From contig CAXUHF010000014.1 in assembly GCA_964250765.1 (NCBI GenBank), positions 1-64,000 on the forward strand: 64,000 bases of DNA. The letters run 5' to 3'. This document shows positions 34,879 to 43,272 of this stretch, one piece after another (position 1 is the first letter of the stretch; the number at the start of each line of letters is the position of its first letter). The notes beneath the pieces were generated by a model. The model ran no database searches. It saw nothing but the letters and a program-made list of their open reading frames with translations, and was not told the DNA's origin. A program made the translations under genes and the position numbers. The DNA comes from JBBQVS01 sp964250765. GTDB lineage: Bacteria > Chloroflexota > Ktedonobacteria > Ktedonobacterales > Ktedonobacteraceae.

Positions 34879-35730
34879 CTATCTTTCGATTGGCGCGCCA
34901 ATTAGGCTGCCCCATTCTGTCCAGGAACCGTCATAGTTGCGTACATCGGGATAGCCCAGCAAGTAGTTCAATGCGAACCATGTGTGGCTGCTGCGCTCAC
35001 CGATGCGGCAGTAGGTGATAACCTCTTTATCCGGTGTGACACCCTTGCCTTCATAAATGGCACGCAATTCATCTGCCGATTTGTAGGTTCCATCAGGGCG
35101 AACTGCTGTTGCCCACGGCACGTTCGCAGCACCTGGAATATGTCCACCGCGTTGCGCACCCTCTTGTGGCAGGTTCGCGGGTGCAAGCAACTCACCACTG
35201 TACTCACCAGGGGAGCGTACATCTACAAGAGCTATATTGCCCTGCCCAACCGCACTTAGGACCTCATCACGAAGCACACGGATTTCTTTGTGCGGCGTCT
35301 CAGCTTGATACGTTGTTTGCTGGTAGGAAGGAACTTCTGTTGTAATCTCCCGCTTGTCCGCTAACCACTTGACGCGTCCACCATCAAGCAAGCGCACATC
35401 AGGGTGTCCATAATATTTGAAAATCCATAGTGCCCATGTCGCAAACCAATTGTTGTTATCGCCGTACAAGACAATTGTGGTATCTTTGCTGACACCCGCA
35501 CTGCTTAACAGTGCTTCCAAATGCTCTTTACTCAAAGGCGAACGCACAATCTGATCCTGTAGTTCCTTTTGCCAGTTGAAGCCAACCGCTCCAGGAATGT
35601 GGCCTTGCTCATAGGCGTTGGTATCAACATCAACCTCAATCAAACGAACCTTGGGGTCCTGCAAATGTGCTTCGACCCAATCAGCGTCTACAAGTACCTC
35701 TGGGTGCGCATACGCTTTATTCTCTGACAT
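34879..35730 (-). CDS. Thiosulfate/3-mercaptopyruvate sulfurtransferase (two rhodanese domains)
   Basis: A 283-residue tandem rhodanese. The N-terminal domain is inactive in style (GDNNNWFATW at the usual loop). The C-terminal domain carries the persulfide Cys241 in YCRIGERSSHTW. CRIGERS resembles the CysA/SseA loop of actinobacterial thiosulfate sulfurtransferases. Domain boundaries show DVRSPGEYSG and GHIPGAANVPW. It moves sulfane sulfur to cyanide or other acceptors. The stop lies 16 bp from the palindrome shared with comB. Confidence 0.92.
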   Translation of the reverse strand: MSENKAYAHPEVLVDADWVEAHLQDPKVRLIEVDVDTNAYEQGHIPGAVGFNWQKELQDQIVRSPLSKEHLEALLSSAGVSKDTTIVLYGDNNNWFATWALWIFKYYGHPDVRLLDGGRVKWLADKREITTEVPSYQQTTYQAETPHKEIRVLRDEVLSAVGQGNIALVDVRSPGEYSGELLAPANLPQEGAQRGGHIPGAANVPWATAVRPDGTYKSADELRAIYEGKGVTPDKEVITYCRIGERSSHTWFALNYLLGYPDVRNYDGSWTEWGSLIGAPIER

Positions 35731-35790
35731 ACCTACTTCTCCTCAATGTATAATACGCGTTAAAAACCGTGTAAAAAATATGCATCTATA

Positions 35791-36282
35791 TTAGGTTACA
35801 GGACGAATTTTGCCATCGTGTACGTCATAGATGAAGCCACTAATATCAATATCTTTAGGAATAAGCGGCGACTCTCTAAGGAATGTAATATCGTCACGAA
35901 CCGACTGTTCCAGGTTACTGAATGGCAAAAAGTCGATGTTGTCCGCGCTTGTATGCAAGTCTTGCTGTATCTTGGCATGAATATCGTCGTTGCTAAAGGT
36001 GAGCATGCCACACTCGGTATGGTGAATAACAACGATGCTTTTTGTTCCAAGCAACTCCTCGGAGATGACAAGCGAGCGTAATGCGTCGGCGGCTCTGCCA
36101 CCAGCGTTGCGAATAACGTGCGCGTCCCCCTCTTCGAGACCAAGTGCACGTGCTGGGTCGATACGTGCATCCATGCAAACAAGGACTGCCACCTTACGGG
36201 CTGGTGGCAATGCTAAATCTCCCTTATTGAATGTCGAAGCGTACTGCTCGTTTGCCTGAACAAACTCCTGCGCAATTGACAT
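35791..36282 (-). CDS. Beta-class carbonic anhydrase
   Basis: A 163-residue zinc enzyme interconverting CO2 and bicarbonate. Ligands are visible: Cys36 with Asp38 and Arg40 (VCMDARID), then His88 and Cys91 (HHTECGM). It belongs to the short beta-CA group with RNAGGRAAD. The ATG at 36282 follows aaggag; the in-frame ATG ten codons upstream has no site. It is 61 bp upstream of the sulfurtransferase in the same direction and may be cotranscribed. Confidence 0.93.
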   Translation of the reverse strand: MSIAQEFVQANEQYASTFNKGDLALPPARKVAVLVCMDARIDPARALGLEEGDAHVIRNAGGRAADALRSLVISEELLGTKSIVVIHHTECGMLTFSNDDIHAKIQQDLHTSADNIDFLPFSNLEQSVRDDITFLRESPLIPKDIDISGFIYDVHDGKIRPVT

Positions 36283-36499
36283 GGGTCTGTCTCCTTCTTG
36301 GCTTGATAACAAACGTGAACAATCTTATCCGCATGTTCATCTCAATAAATACAACAAACAATGTGTAAAAGATAATTCCCTTACGTTATGTATCAAAGCT
36401 ACTTTTTATAAGCTCCAACCGTCTGTATCAACGATACCATATTTGCTATATGCATTCAAGTTATTTTATTCATTCTTTTTAGTTATGATATGATCGAAT

Positions 36500-36622
36500 T
36501 GTAGGGGTCTAATTCATTACACCCTGCTAGCGACATACAATGTTGGAGGAATTGATGAAACGTTGCATATGTCCTTAAACGTTCTCAATCGCTAACAGGG
36601 TGTAATGAATTAGACCCCTACA
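36500..36622. repeat. Family B palindromic element in a divergent intergenic region
   Basis: Arms of 34 bp (36500-36533, 36589-36622) with one bulge; core gtaggggtctaattcattac. The surrounding region 36283-36750 is AT-rich, separates divergent genes and shows no other clear feature. Confidence 0.85.
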
Positions 36623-36750
36623 GTTGTGTGATCGTGTCTATTCTGTATTTTTATCAGATGTCTGACAAGACGTGATATAGTGAGGGAAAGAATTTATCTC
36701 TGCTTGCAACCATCCCTTGTAAGCATTTTTAGAAAGAGAGTTAATAAAAT

Positions 36751-38406
36751 ATGCCCTCTGGTACATGGCAATTTCGTATAGCAGGTCGTGCAACGCTGTT
36801 CTTATTTTTCAGTGTTCTCATTATCTTGCTTACGGCATGTGGTGGAAGTTCATCTACACCATCAAGTGGAGGAACAACACTTGCTGCTAAGCAGGTACTC
36901 ACCTTTCCGAACGTGGGTACGACTGACATCGGTTTTTTTGATCCTGCTACAGGACCAGATGCGAACTCGGCACTTGCTATTAATATGATCTACTCTGGTC
37001 TGGTACGCACCGATAAAAACTTGAACGTGATTCCAGATCAAGCGACATGGCGTATCTCCGATGATAAGAAGACGTATACATTCACTCTTAAGCCGAATCT
37101 TACCTTTTCGGATGGTACACCTGTCACCGCACAGACATATGTGTACACCTGGACGCGTGCGCTCTTGCCCGAAGTCACGTCACCAATTGCCTCATTTTTT
37201 GAAGCTCCCATTGCTGGTGCTGATGCCGTTGCTAACGGAAAGTCAAAGACGCTTAGCGGTGTTAAGGCGATTGACGACCATACTTTGCAAGTCACTCTAA
37301 GCCAGCCTACGCCATACTTCCTTGAGGACCTCACCACCTCTGTCTTCTACGCGCTTAATCAAAAGCTGATCTCGCAGTATGGTCAGAAGAATTGGGTTCA
37401 GCATGCGGAGGGTGCAGGTGTTGGAACTGGTCCATTTATGGTCAAGACGTGGAATCACAACGCGCAGATGGTACTTGTACCAAATCCACATTATTATGGG
37501 AACAAGACGAAGTTGACGGAAGTTGATATGATTTTCGTCAAGGAAAATGATACAGCGTTCAAGGCATACCGTGCGGGTCAATATGCCTTTGTGTGGAACC
37601 TTACGCCAGAAGATCAATTGCAGGCCAAGAGTCTACAAGGCTTTATGCGCATGTCGTTGTTACAGACCGACCTGATGTTCTTTGATAGCTCACGTCCACC
37701 TTTCAATAATGTCGCCATCCGACAAGCATTTGCCTATGCTATAGATAAGCAAACGCTGGTACACGCGGTACTGAAGGATTCTGTAACGGCGGCGCAAACC
37801 ATTATACCTCCTGGTATGCCGGGCTATCAGCCTAATTTCGCTGGATTACCATTCAACGCTGCAAAAGCAAAATCGTTGTTTCAATCGGTCTATCCCGATG
37901 TAAGCAAGGCTCCCTCGTTTACCTTTACCTATCCTAGTTCTCAGGTCACGCCGAACGAGGCAGCCGTGTTGCAGCAAATGTGGCAAACGGCACTTGGCGT
38001 ACAGGTCAAATTGCGCAGTGTGGAGTTAACCGCATACAATACTGAGACATCGGGTAATCGAACCAATCACACGATTCAGTTTGGTTTTACCCAATGGGGT
38101 GCGGATTTCCCTGATCCCTATGATTGGCTCACGCTGAATCTGACCTCAAATGCCTCAAATAACAATGGAAGTTGGAACAATCCAACCTTTGATCAGACCG
38201 TTGCCAAGGCCGAGACCTTGACCGGTGATGCACGTATAGCACAATATAATCAAGCTGAGCAGATTGCTATTACAGACGTGGGGTGGTTGCCACTTGACCA
38301 TCAAGCACTCGCGGCAGTAATTCCATCATGGGTACATGGCGTCTCACTGAACGCGAACGGTCTGTACTTTGATGATTGGTCAAATGTGTATCTCTTGCAA
38401 CATTAG
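36751..38406 (+). CDS. Extracellular peptide/oligopeptide-binding lipoprotein (SBP family 5)
   Basis: A 551-residue lipoprotein. The signal peptide ends with the lipobox LLTACGG (Cys about 30). A Ser/Gly linker precedes the binding domain. SBP5 features are PDQATWRISDDKKTYTFTLKPNLTFSDGTPVTAQ, VRQAFAYAIDK-like IRQAFAYAIDKQTLV, and the C-terminal GWGADFPDPYDWL-type segment (QWGADFPDPYDW). It delivers peptides or similar ligands to an ABC importer, but no permease or ATPase is adjacent, so it is an orphan here. The gene ends in the hairpin at 38408-38488. Confidence 0.93.
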   Translation: MPSGTWQFRIAGRATLFLFFSVLIILLTACGGSSSTPSSGGTTLAAKQVLTFPNVGTTDIGFFDPATGPDANSALAINMIYSGLVRTDKNLNVIPDQATWRISDDKKTYTFTLKPNLTFSDGTPVTAQTYVYTWTRALLPEVTSPIASFFEAPIAGADAVANGKSKTLSGVKAIDDHTLQVTLSQPTPYFLEDLTTSVFYALNQKLISQYGQKNWVQHAEGAGVGTGPFMVKTWNHNAQMVLVPNPHYYGNKTKLTEVDMIFVKENDTAFKAYRAGQYAFVWNLTPEDQLQAKSLQGFMRMSLLQTDLMFFDSSRPPFNNVAIRQAFAYAIDKQTLVHAVLKDSVTAAQTIIPPGMPGYQPNFAGLPFNAAKAKSLFQSVYPDVSKAPSFTFTYPSSQVTPNEAAVLQQMWQTALGVQVKLRSVELTAYNTETSGNRTNHTIQFGFTQWGADFPDPYDWLTLNLTSNASNNNGSWNNPTFDQTVAKAETLTGDARIAQYNQAEQIAITDVGWLPLDHQALAAVIPSWVHGVSLNANGLYFDDWSNVYLLQH

Positions 38407-38407
38407 A

Positions 38408-38488
38408 GAAAAGATAAATATAAAAATGGTATGTGAAACAAATAGCGTTGCCATTTGTCTCACATACCATTTTTATATTTATCTTTTC
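38408..38488. terminator. Bidirectional hairpin between convergent genes
   Basis: Perfect 29-bp arms (38408-38436, 38460-38488) with a further inner pairing acaaat/atttgt in the loop. It starts two bases after the SBP stop and contains the last codons and TAA of the minus-strand transporter (38479). The AT-rich arms give T-rich ends in both directions. Confidence 0.82.
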
Positions 38489-40020
38489 ACACCTCTTATA
38501 TAACGTACCGTTACGGTGCCTACTAGACAGTAGACAATTGCCATACCGAAGAGCAACTGAAAGCCTAGAATGGGATGACCGTTTTGTGTGAAGTGGTCGA
38601 GCAAGGGACCACCTATGACGGGTGCAATGACTTGTGGCAATGATTGCGAAATGTTCCACACGCCCATGTCACGTGCATAATTTTTATGTGACGGCAGTAC
38701 GTCAGCAACTAACGCCCAATCAACGCTAATATACGCACCATAGCCGAGGCCAAAGATAGCTCCAGCGGCAAGAATGATGGGTAGCGAGTGTGTGATGATG
38801 AAGATGAGGCCAACCGTAGCCATGAAGCCACCAGAAAAATAGACCATGCGTTTGCGCCCAAAACGGTCTGAGAGCCAGCCTGCTGCGAGCGCGCTGATCA
38901 AACTTGTGATCGACAGAATAATAATGAAGTTTGTTGTTTGTATCTCTGGATGTGATACATGAACCGCGTCACGCATATAGAACTGCAAAAAATCCTGTAC
39001 CGTGTAAATGCCAAGTGTCATGACGAGTCGTGTCAACAGAACCCAGGCGAAATCTGGATTGCGGCGTGGATTAAAATCGAAGAGACGTAAAATGCCAATC
39101 GTGGCGACGACTTCTAAGACGACTTGCTGCACATCAGTGGTAATCGAGATGTTCCCAATGTGCAACGTGTTCCAGGCAGCCATGAGACTCCAAAGAGCAC
39201 CTGTGGCGAGTATCGTACCGGAAATAGTGAACAGCATTTTGCGTGTGAACCACGTATGCCATGCGGGTGCTACTAGAGGTGGATAAAGAAGTGGTAGTAG
39301 CGGTTTCTGTTCTGTAGTAATACTCGATGCGCTGTCGCGTTCTTTTACCGATACAATTGTAATCAGCATCATCATGAGCATGACTCCAATGATGATGCCA
39401 TAGGTCAGCCACAAACCTTGCTGATAAGCCGATGCAGGCTTAGAGGCGTCGATAAAAATACTCGCAATGATGACGCTACTAATCGAGCCAACGGTTGCAA
39501 GAAGTCCCATGACGCCCGATGCTAGCCCACGTTGTTCTTTTGGCACGATATCGGGTAGTAGGGCATGAAAGGGAGCCGTTGCCGCATTATTGGAAAACTG
39601 AATCAGGGCATAGGCTACAGCGAGTGAGACAATATCGCGTGCCAAAGCCATCCACACCAGTGCTCCGACGTTAACAAGTGTTCCCAGTATGATGTAAGGA
39701 CGCCGACGCCCGAAGCGCGCGAAACGTCCTCGTGTCTCGTCGCTCAGCATTCCGAAGAGCGGATTAGCAAAGAGTGAGATAAACGCCCCTGGAACCAGAA
39801 TAAACGCAAGAGCCTCGCCCTGCCGTAATGTACCAACGAGTTTGAAAACCTGACTGGGAAGAATAATAATCCCAAGTGCGGACCAGTGAAAATTGAGCGC
39901 GAACCAGAAAATACTAATGGCAACGATCTGGAACCAGCGCAATTTAGGAAGCAGGACTGCCGACTTTTCTGGTAACAGCAATCCTTCCTTCTGCGGTTCT
40001 TCCTGTTTTATAACAGCCAT
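38479..40020 (-). CDS. MFS transporter, GPH/SLC45-like
   Basis: A 513-residue transporter with about 12 helices. The N-terminal half shows NPLFGMLSDETRGRFARFGRRRPYII, an extended motif A with GRRRP as seen in sucrose/SLC45 and GPH-type carriers. FSNNAATAPFHALLPDIVPKEQRG is also characteristic. The C-terminal half has GWLSDRFGRKRMVYFSG. A sugar substrate is plausible by similarity only. The ATG at 40020 follows gaaaggaac; a longer in-frame start at 40077 lacks a site. The final codons lie in the shared terminator. Confidence 0.85.
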   Translation of the reverse strand: MAVIKQEEPQKEGLLLPEKSAVLLPKLRWFQIVAISIFWFALNFHWSALGIIILPSQVFKLVGTLRQGEALAFILVPGAFISLFANPLFGMLSDETRGRFARFGRRRPYIILGTLVNVGALVWMALARDIVSLAVAYALIQFSNNAATAPFHALLPDIVPKEQRGLASGVMGLLATVGSISSVIIASIFIDASKPASAYQQGLWLTYGIIIGVMLMMMLITIVSVKERDSASSITTEQKPLLPLLYPPLVAPAWHTWFTRKMLFTISGTILATGALWSLMAAWNTLHIGNISITTDVQQVVLEVVATIGILRLFDFNPRRNPDFAWVLLTRLVMTLGIYTVQDFLQFYMRDAVHVSHPEIQTTNFIIILSITSLISALAAGWLSDRFGRKRMVYFSGGFMATVGLIFIITHSLPIILAAGAIFGLGYGAYISVDWALVADVLPSHKNYARDMGVWNISQSLPQVIAPVIGGPLLDHFTQNGHPILGFQLLFGMAIVYCLVGTVTVRYIRGVKR

Positions 40021-40154
40021 GTTATTATGCTGTTCCTTTCGAGAAACAATGTGGGCATGGTACGGAGAATACAGCATATTTGCTTATTATGCTAGTGTCA
40101 TTTGCACCATCTACCCTTTTGTCTCATCGAAGATAAAGAACTTTTTGATGTTAT

Positions 40155-40336
40155 GCAAGGGCACCCCCACAAGGGGTACCCCACCCAAAAACAAAAAATT
40201 GAAAAAAAATTATAATAAATTGTGAGGGGCAAACNNNNNNNNNNGCCACCCCAACGGGTTTCCCCCCCCAAAACACCAATATTTCAAAACCTTTTAGCGC
40301 CCTATGGCCGGGCCACCCCGTTGCGGGTGCCCTTGT
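40155..40336. repeat. Degraded or misassembled family D element around a gap
   Basis: The left side gcaagggcacccccacaagg and the right side gttgcgggtgcccttg are the two ends of a family D palindrome. The interior holds homopolymers and ten N (40235-40244). The errors near the gap look like poor consensus, so the element's true sequence is unknown. It fills most of the 40021-40351 intergenic region. Confidence 0.65.
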
Positions 40337-40351
40337 CTCAAACTACAGTAT

Positions 40352-41338
40352 CTATGAAACAGGATTTAGCTCCAACTGCTCACTCTCAACAGGTTGGTGC
40401 AATCTATTCCTATTCCTACGCCAAGGCCAACCAATCTGTACACAGAGATAGCACAACACGGAGAAGAAAGACGAGATGATGGTGATGTGTAGCAGGGCGG
40501 CAAGCAATTGACCACTTGTGAAGACTATTATCATACCGCTTATCGCCTGTAACGTAATCAGAATGAACGCCCACCACGCGCCACGCACAAGATCACGTCG
40601 TCCACTATAGTTGCGTGCAACAACTACTAGGACGACTAGTACCAGTATCCAAAGTGATGACGCTGCATAGCGATGAAGTACCTGGATACCTGCTAGAGAG
40701 GTAAGACTGGGAAGGTAGGTAGTGCCGCATCCCACTACTTGCTGACCACAGGCTGCAACTGCTCCAGCGTGTTCCACTAATGCTCCTGTATACACGACGA
40801 TATACGTCAGGGCAGCTAGGCCCCACAACGCATATTGCAATCCCTTCCTGTCAAGTTGTGGCTCTACATAACGCTGTTGTGTTTGTGCATGTAGTTGATA
40901 GAGACGAACGGTGAGCAAGACAACACTGGCAAGCGCAATTAAGGAAAGTCCGAAGTGGACGGAAAGCAGCCAGAGTTTAACGTATGTTCCCTCGTACACC
41001 ACCGTAAGCGCACCTAACGCGCCCTGTAAAATAACAAAGAACAAGCTCATAAAGCCAAAGAGCTTAGCGCGAAAATCTTTTCGATACAGAAACCATGTTC
41101 CGGCAGTCAATGCGACTACCAGGAGGCCATCAACACTCGATGTCACACGGTGACTATACTCAATCAAGCCTGCGACGGTGATAGTACCAGGAATGATTTG
41201 CCCATGACAAAACGGCCAGGAGTTGCCGCAGCCTTGCCCTGAACCCGTGTTAGTTACAATCGACCCCATGACCAGGATGACATATGAGCTAATCGAGGTG
41301 ATGATCGCAAGTATTCTCAAAAGACGATGACTATTCAT
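40352..41338 (-). CDS. ctaA: Heme A synthase CtaA/COX15
   Basis: A 328-residue eight-helix membrane protein that oxidises heme O to heme A for the aa3-type oxidase. It has GSIVTNTGSGQGCGNSWPFCHG, with the extracellular Cys pair of Bacillus-type CtaA. The expected heme-binding His are in IEYSHRVTSS, SVHFGLS, VLHRYAASS and LLHITIISS. The second loop also has a Cys pair (AACGQQVVGCG). The ATG at 41338 follows ggag. It is divergent from ctaG. No heme O synthase (ctaB) gene is in the window. Confidence 0.95.
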   Translation of the reverse strand: MNSHRLLRILAIITSISSYVILVMGSIVTNTGSGQGCGNSWPFCHGQIIPGTITVAGLIEYSHRVTSSVDGLLVVALTAGTWFLYRKDFRAKLFGFMSLFFVILQGALGALTVVYEGTYVKLWLLSVHFGLSLIALASVVLLTVRLYQLHAQTQQRYVEPQLDRKGLQYALWGLAALTYIVVYTGALVEHAGAVAACGQQVVGCGTTYLPSLTSLAGIQVLHRYAASSLWILVLVVLVVVARNYSGRRDLVRGAWWAFILITLQAISGMIIVFTSGQLLAALLHITIISSFFSVLCYLCVQIGWPWRRNRNRLHQPVESEQLELNPVS

Positions 41339-41486
41339 GATATTGCTTCTCCAAGCACGTTGTTCACAAATACAATTCTATTCTATTGGATGATAGCGGA
41401 ACTTCGTCAAGATGTCAAAGAATCTTGTAACCCTTTTCATCTCCTGTTATCATATTACGGAGGAGATACTGGAAAGGCTGTGATGT

Positions 41487-42362
41487 ATGAACAACGCGAG
41501 TTTGGGATCGAACTTCTGGCTGACTGCCTGGAATTGGCAGCCATCAATTATTCTTGGCACTATCGCTATCATCTGCTTGTATTTATATGGCGTAGGACCC
41601 TTGTGCGTGAAATATTCTCTTGCGGATGGAGTAAAGACGAGTCAGGTCGTCTCGTTTCTGCTTGGTGTCAACGTTATTTTTTGGACGCTCTTCACGCCTC
41701 TGGATAAACTAGCGGACGATTACCTTTTTAGCGCACACATGGTACTACACTTGCTCTTATCCTTTGCTGGTGCGCCATTAATGGTATTGGGTATTCCTGC
41801 GTGGCTGGTTGCTCCACTCCTGCGTAATCGCGTTATCTTTAGAATAGCTCAGTTTTTCACCATGCCTATTCTTACAGGAGTGTTGTTCAACGTCAATCTC
41901 TGGTTCTGGCATGCCCCACCTATCTACAATGCGATGATCGTCAATCTGCCGTTGCATATTGTCTCACACTTGCTTTTCATCATCACAGGCGTGTTATTCT
42001 GGTGGCCTATCCTCAGCCCTATGGAGGAAGATTTGCCCCCGCTTTCCATTGGTAAAAAGATGGCCTATCTCTTTTTCAGTGATATGCCAATGGTACTACT
42101 AGGAGCAGGCTTAACCTTTGTGCCTCCGCTCTATGCGCGTTATATTCATGCGCCGCACATATGGGGCCTTTCACCAGAGACCGATCAGCAGCTAGCTGGT
42201 CTCCTCATGTGGATTCCTGGCAGCATCTTCTTTATCGTCATCGTCAGCATTCTCTTTTTACAATGGATGCAAGCGCAAGATGTTAAACAGCGTGCCGAAG
42301 ATGCCGCTTTGTATGATGATGACGACGAAGAGATCGAGATTGAACGAGTCAAGACAGTATAG
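41487..42362 (+). CDS. ctaG: CtaG cytochrome c oxidase assembly factor (caa3-type)
   Basis: A 291-residue membrane protein with about seven helices of the caa3_CtaG family, needed for oxidase formation in Bacillus. Features are LLLSFAGAPLMVLGIPAWL, the NLWFWHAPPIYNA segment with conserved His, and GVLFWWPILSPMEE. The C-terminus is acidic (DDDDEEIEIE). The ATG at 41487 follows ggaaagg. The TAG stop overlaps a truncated family A element beginning tagggactgatgtatcac, so that element contributes the stop codon. Two toxin-antitoxin genes separate it from ctaC. Confidence 0.92.
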   Translation: MNNASLGSNFWLTAWNWQPSIILGTIAIICLYLYGVGPLCVKYSLADGVKTSQVVSFLLGVNVIFWTLFTPLDKLADDYLFSAHMVLHLLLSFAGAPLMVLGIPAWLVAPLLRNRVIFRIAQFFTMPILTGVLFNVNLWFWHAPPIYNAMIVNLPLHIVSHLLFIITGVLFWWPILSPMEEDLPPLSIGKKMAYLFFSDMPMVLLGAGLTFVPPLYARYIHAPHIWGLSPETDQQLAGLLMWIPGSIFFIVIVSILFLQWMQAQDVKQRAEDAALYDDDDEEIEIERVKTV

Positions 42363-42451
42363 GGACTGATGTATCACGTACTCTTCTAGTAGTATATGTA
42401 AGTATGTTACAATCTGCTCAACGCTAATAGGCTGAAAGGAGTGTCAGGACT

Positions 42452-42742
42452 ATGCATCTTAAAGATCTGTTACAAGAAAAACGAGAAGATATTCTGCGAC
42501 TAGCAAAAGAATATGGCGCATTTAATGTGCGTGTCTTTGGCTCTGTTGCACGAGGCGAAGCCGACGAAAAGAGCGATATTGATCTGCTTGTAACATTAGA
42601 GAATGGTCGTAGCCTGTTGGCTTTAGTAGGGCTATGGATGGATTTAGAAGAGCTTCTACAAAGGAAAGTAGATGTTGTATCAGAAGGTGGCTTGAGAGGA
42701 GGATTTGGAGAGCATGTGTTAAAAGACGCAGTTGTGCTATGA
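42452..42742 (+). CDS. mntA: MNT-type nucleotidyltransferase antitoxin (MntA)
   Basis: A 96-residue minimal nucleotidyltransferase. The active site GSVARGEADEKSDIDLLV fits GSx10DxD (Gly30, Ser31, Asp42, Asp44), so it should be catalytically competent. MntA proteins neutralise HepT toxins by adding AMP to a tyrosine. The gene overlaps hepT by four bases (ATGA), typical of the pair. The ATG at 42452 follows gaaaggagtg. Confidence 0.93.
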   Translation: MHLKDLLQEKREDILRLAKEYGAFNVRVFGSVARGEADEKSDIDLLVTLENGRSLLALVGLWMDLEELLQRKVDVVSEGGLRGGFGEHVLKDAVVL

Positions 42743-43083
42743 GAGATACTACTAAAAGGTTTCTTGATATTCATAGGGCAATTGCGCGCATCATGGTTAG
42801 TTTCGACGAGGGAAGACAAGCGTTCGACGAAGATGAAAAGACGCAAGTGTGGGTGATATATCATCTTATAGTAATAGGTGAAGCTGTGCGCGCTCTTCCA
42901 CAAGAGTTTAAAGATAATTATCCTCATATTCCCTGGCGGCAAATTAGTGGTATGAGAGATATGCTTACACATCAATATTTTGTTACAGATAATAACATTT
43001 TATGGGCTGTGCTTGAGCACGATATACCAAAGTTAAAAGCTGTTATTGATGACAACTTGAAGCGGGAAAATGATAAGACTTAA
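42739..43083 (+). CDS. hepT: HepT-family (DUF86) toxin ribonuclease
   Basis: A 114-residue HEPN-fold protein. The RX4HXY motif is RDMLTHQY (Arg73, His78, Tyr80), the RNase site of HepT; the tyrosine is the residue AMPylated by MntA in studied systems. Other family marks are YHLIVIGEAVRALP and WRQISGMRD. It begins at the ATG that overlaps the mntA stop; a longer in-frame ORF starting at 42634 runs inside mntA and is discounted. The pair sits between ctaG and ctaC and has no evident link to the oxidase. Confidence 0.93.
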   Translation: MRDTTKRFLDIHRAIARIMVSFDEGRQAFDEDEKTQVWVIYHLIVIGEAVRALPQEFKDNYPHIPWRQISGMRDMLTHQYFVTDNNILWAVLEHDIPKLKAVIDDNLKRENDKT

Positions 43084-43100
43084 TTTCTCTATTTCATTCA

Positions 43101-43145
43101 GGTTCCTGTAAGGTCAACTCCTGAAACTGCAAGCCTTTTGTCAGG
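43101..43145 (+). promoter_or_regulatory. Two-block motif upstream of ctaC
   Basis: TGTAAGGTC (43107-43115) and ACTGCAAGC (43126-43134) are followed by TCAGG (43141-43145). The same three blocks at the same spacing occur at 58651-58695, upstream of the cytochrome c maturation genes. Over 45 ungapped positions 30 agree by my count. It may be a regulator site or an alternative sigma-factor promoter. The distance to the ctaC start is about 127 bp. Confidence 0.5.
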
Positions 43146-43272
43146 CTCTCTTGGTAGATTACCCTATAGTGTAATATGGAAAAATATCGCATCTCGTATG
43201 CTATTTTCTTTCTACGTTTTTCTTTAATCATCGTCAACACACGTACTTACTGTACTCGTTAGGAGATTCGAT

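Noticed and set aside
36751..38406. A complete peptide ABC importer at the SBP family 5 gene
   Set aside because: No permease or ATPase gene lies next to it; the neighbouring gene is an unrelated MFS transporter.
42424..42975. A minus-strand 183-residue open frame opposite mntA/hepT
   Set aside because: The plus-strand pair has both catalytic motifs and the ATGA overlap; the opposite frame shows nothing recognisable.
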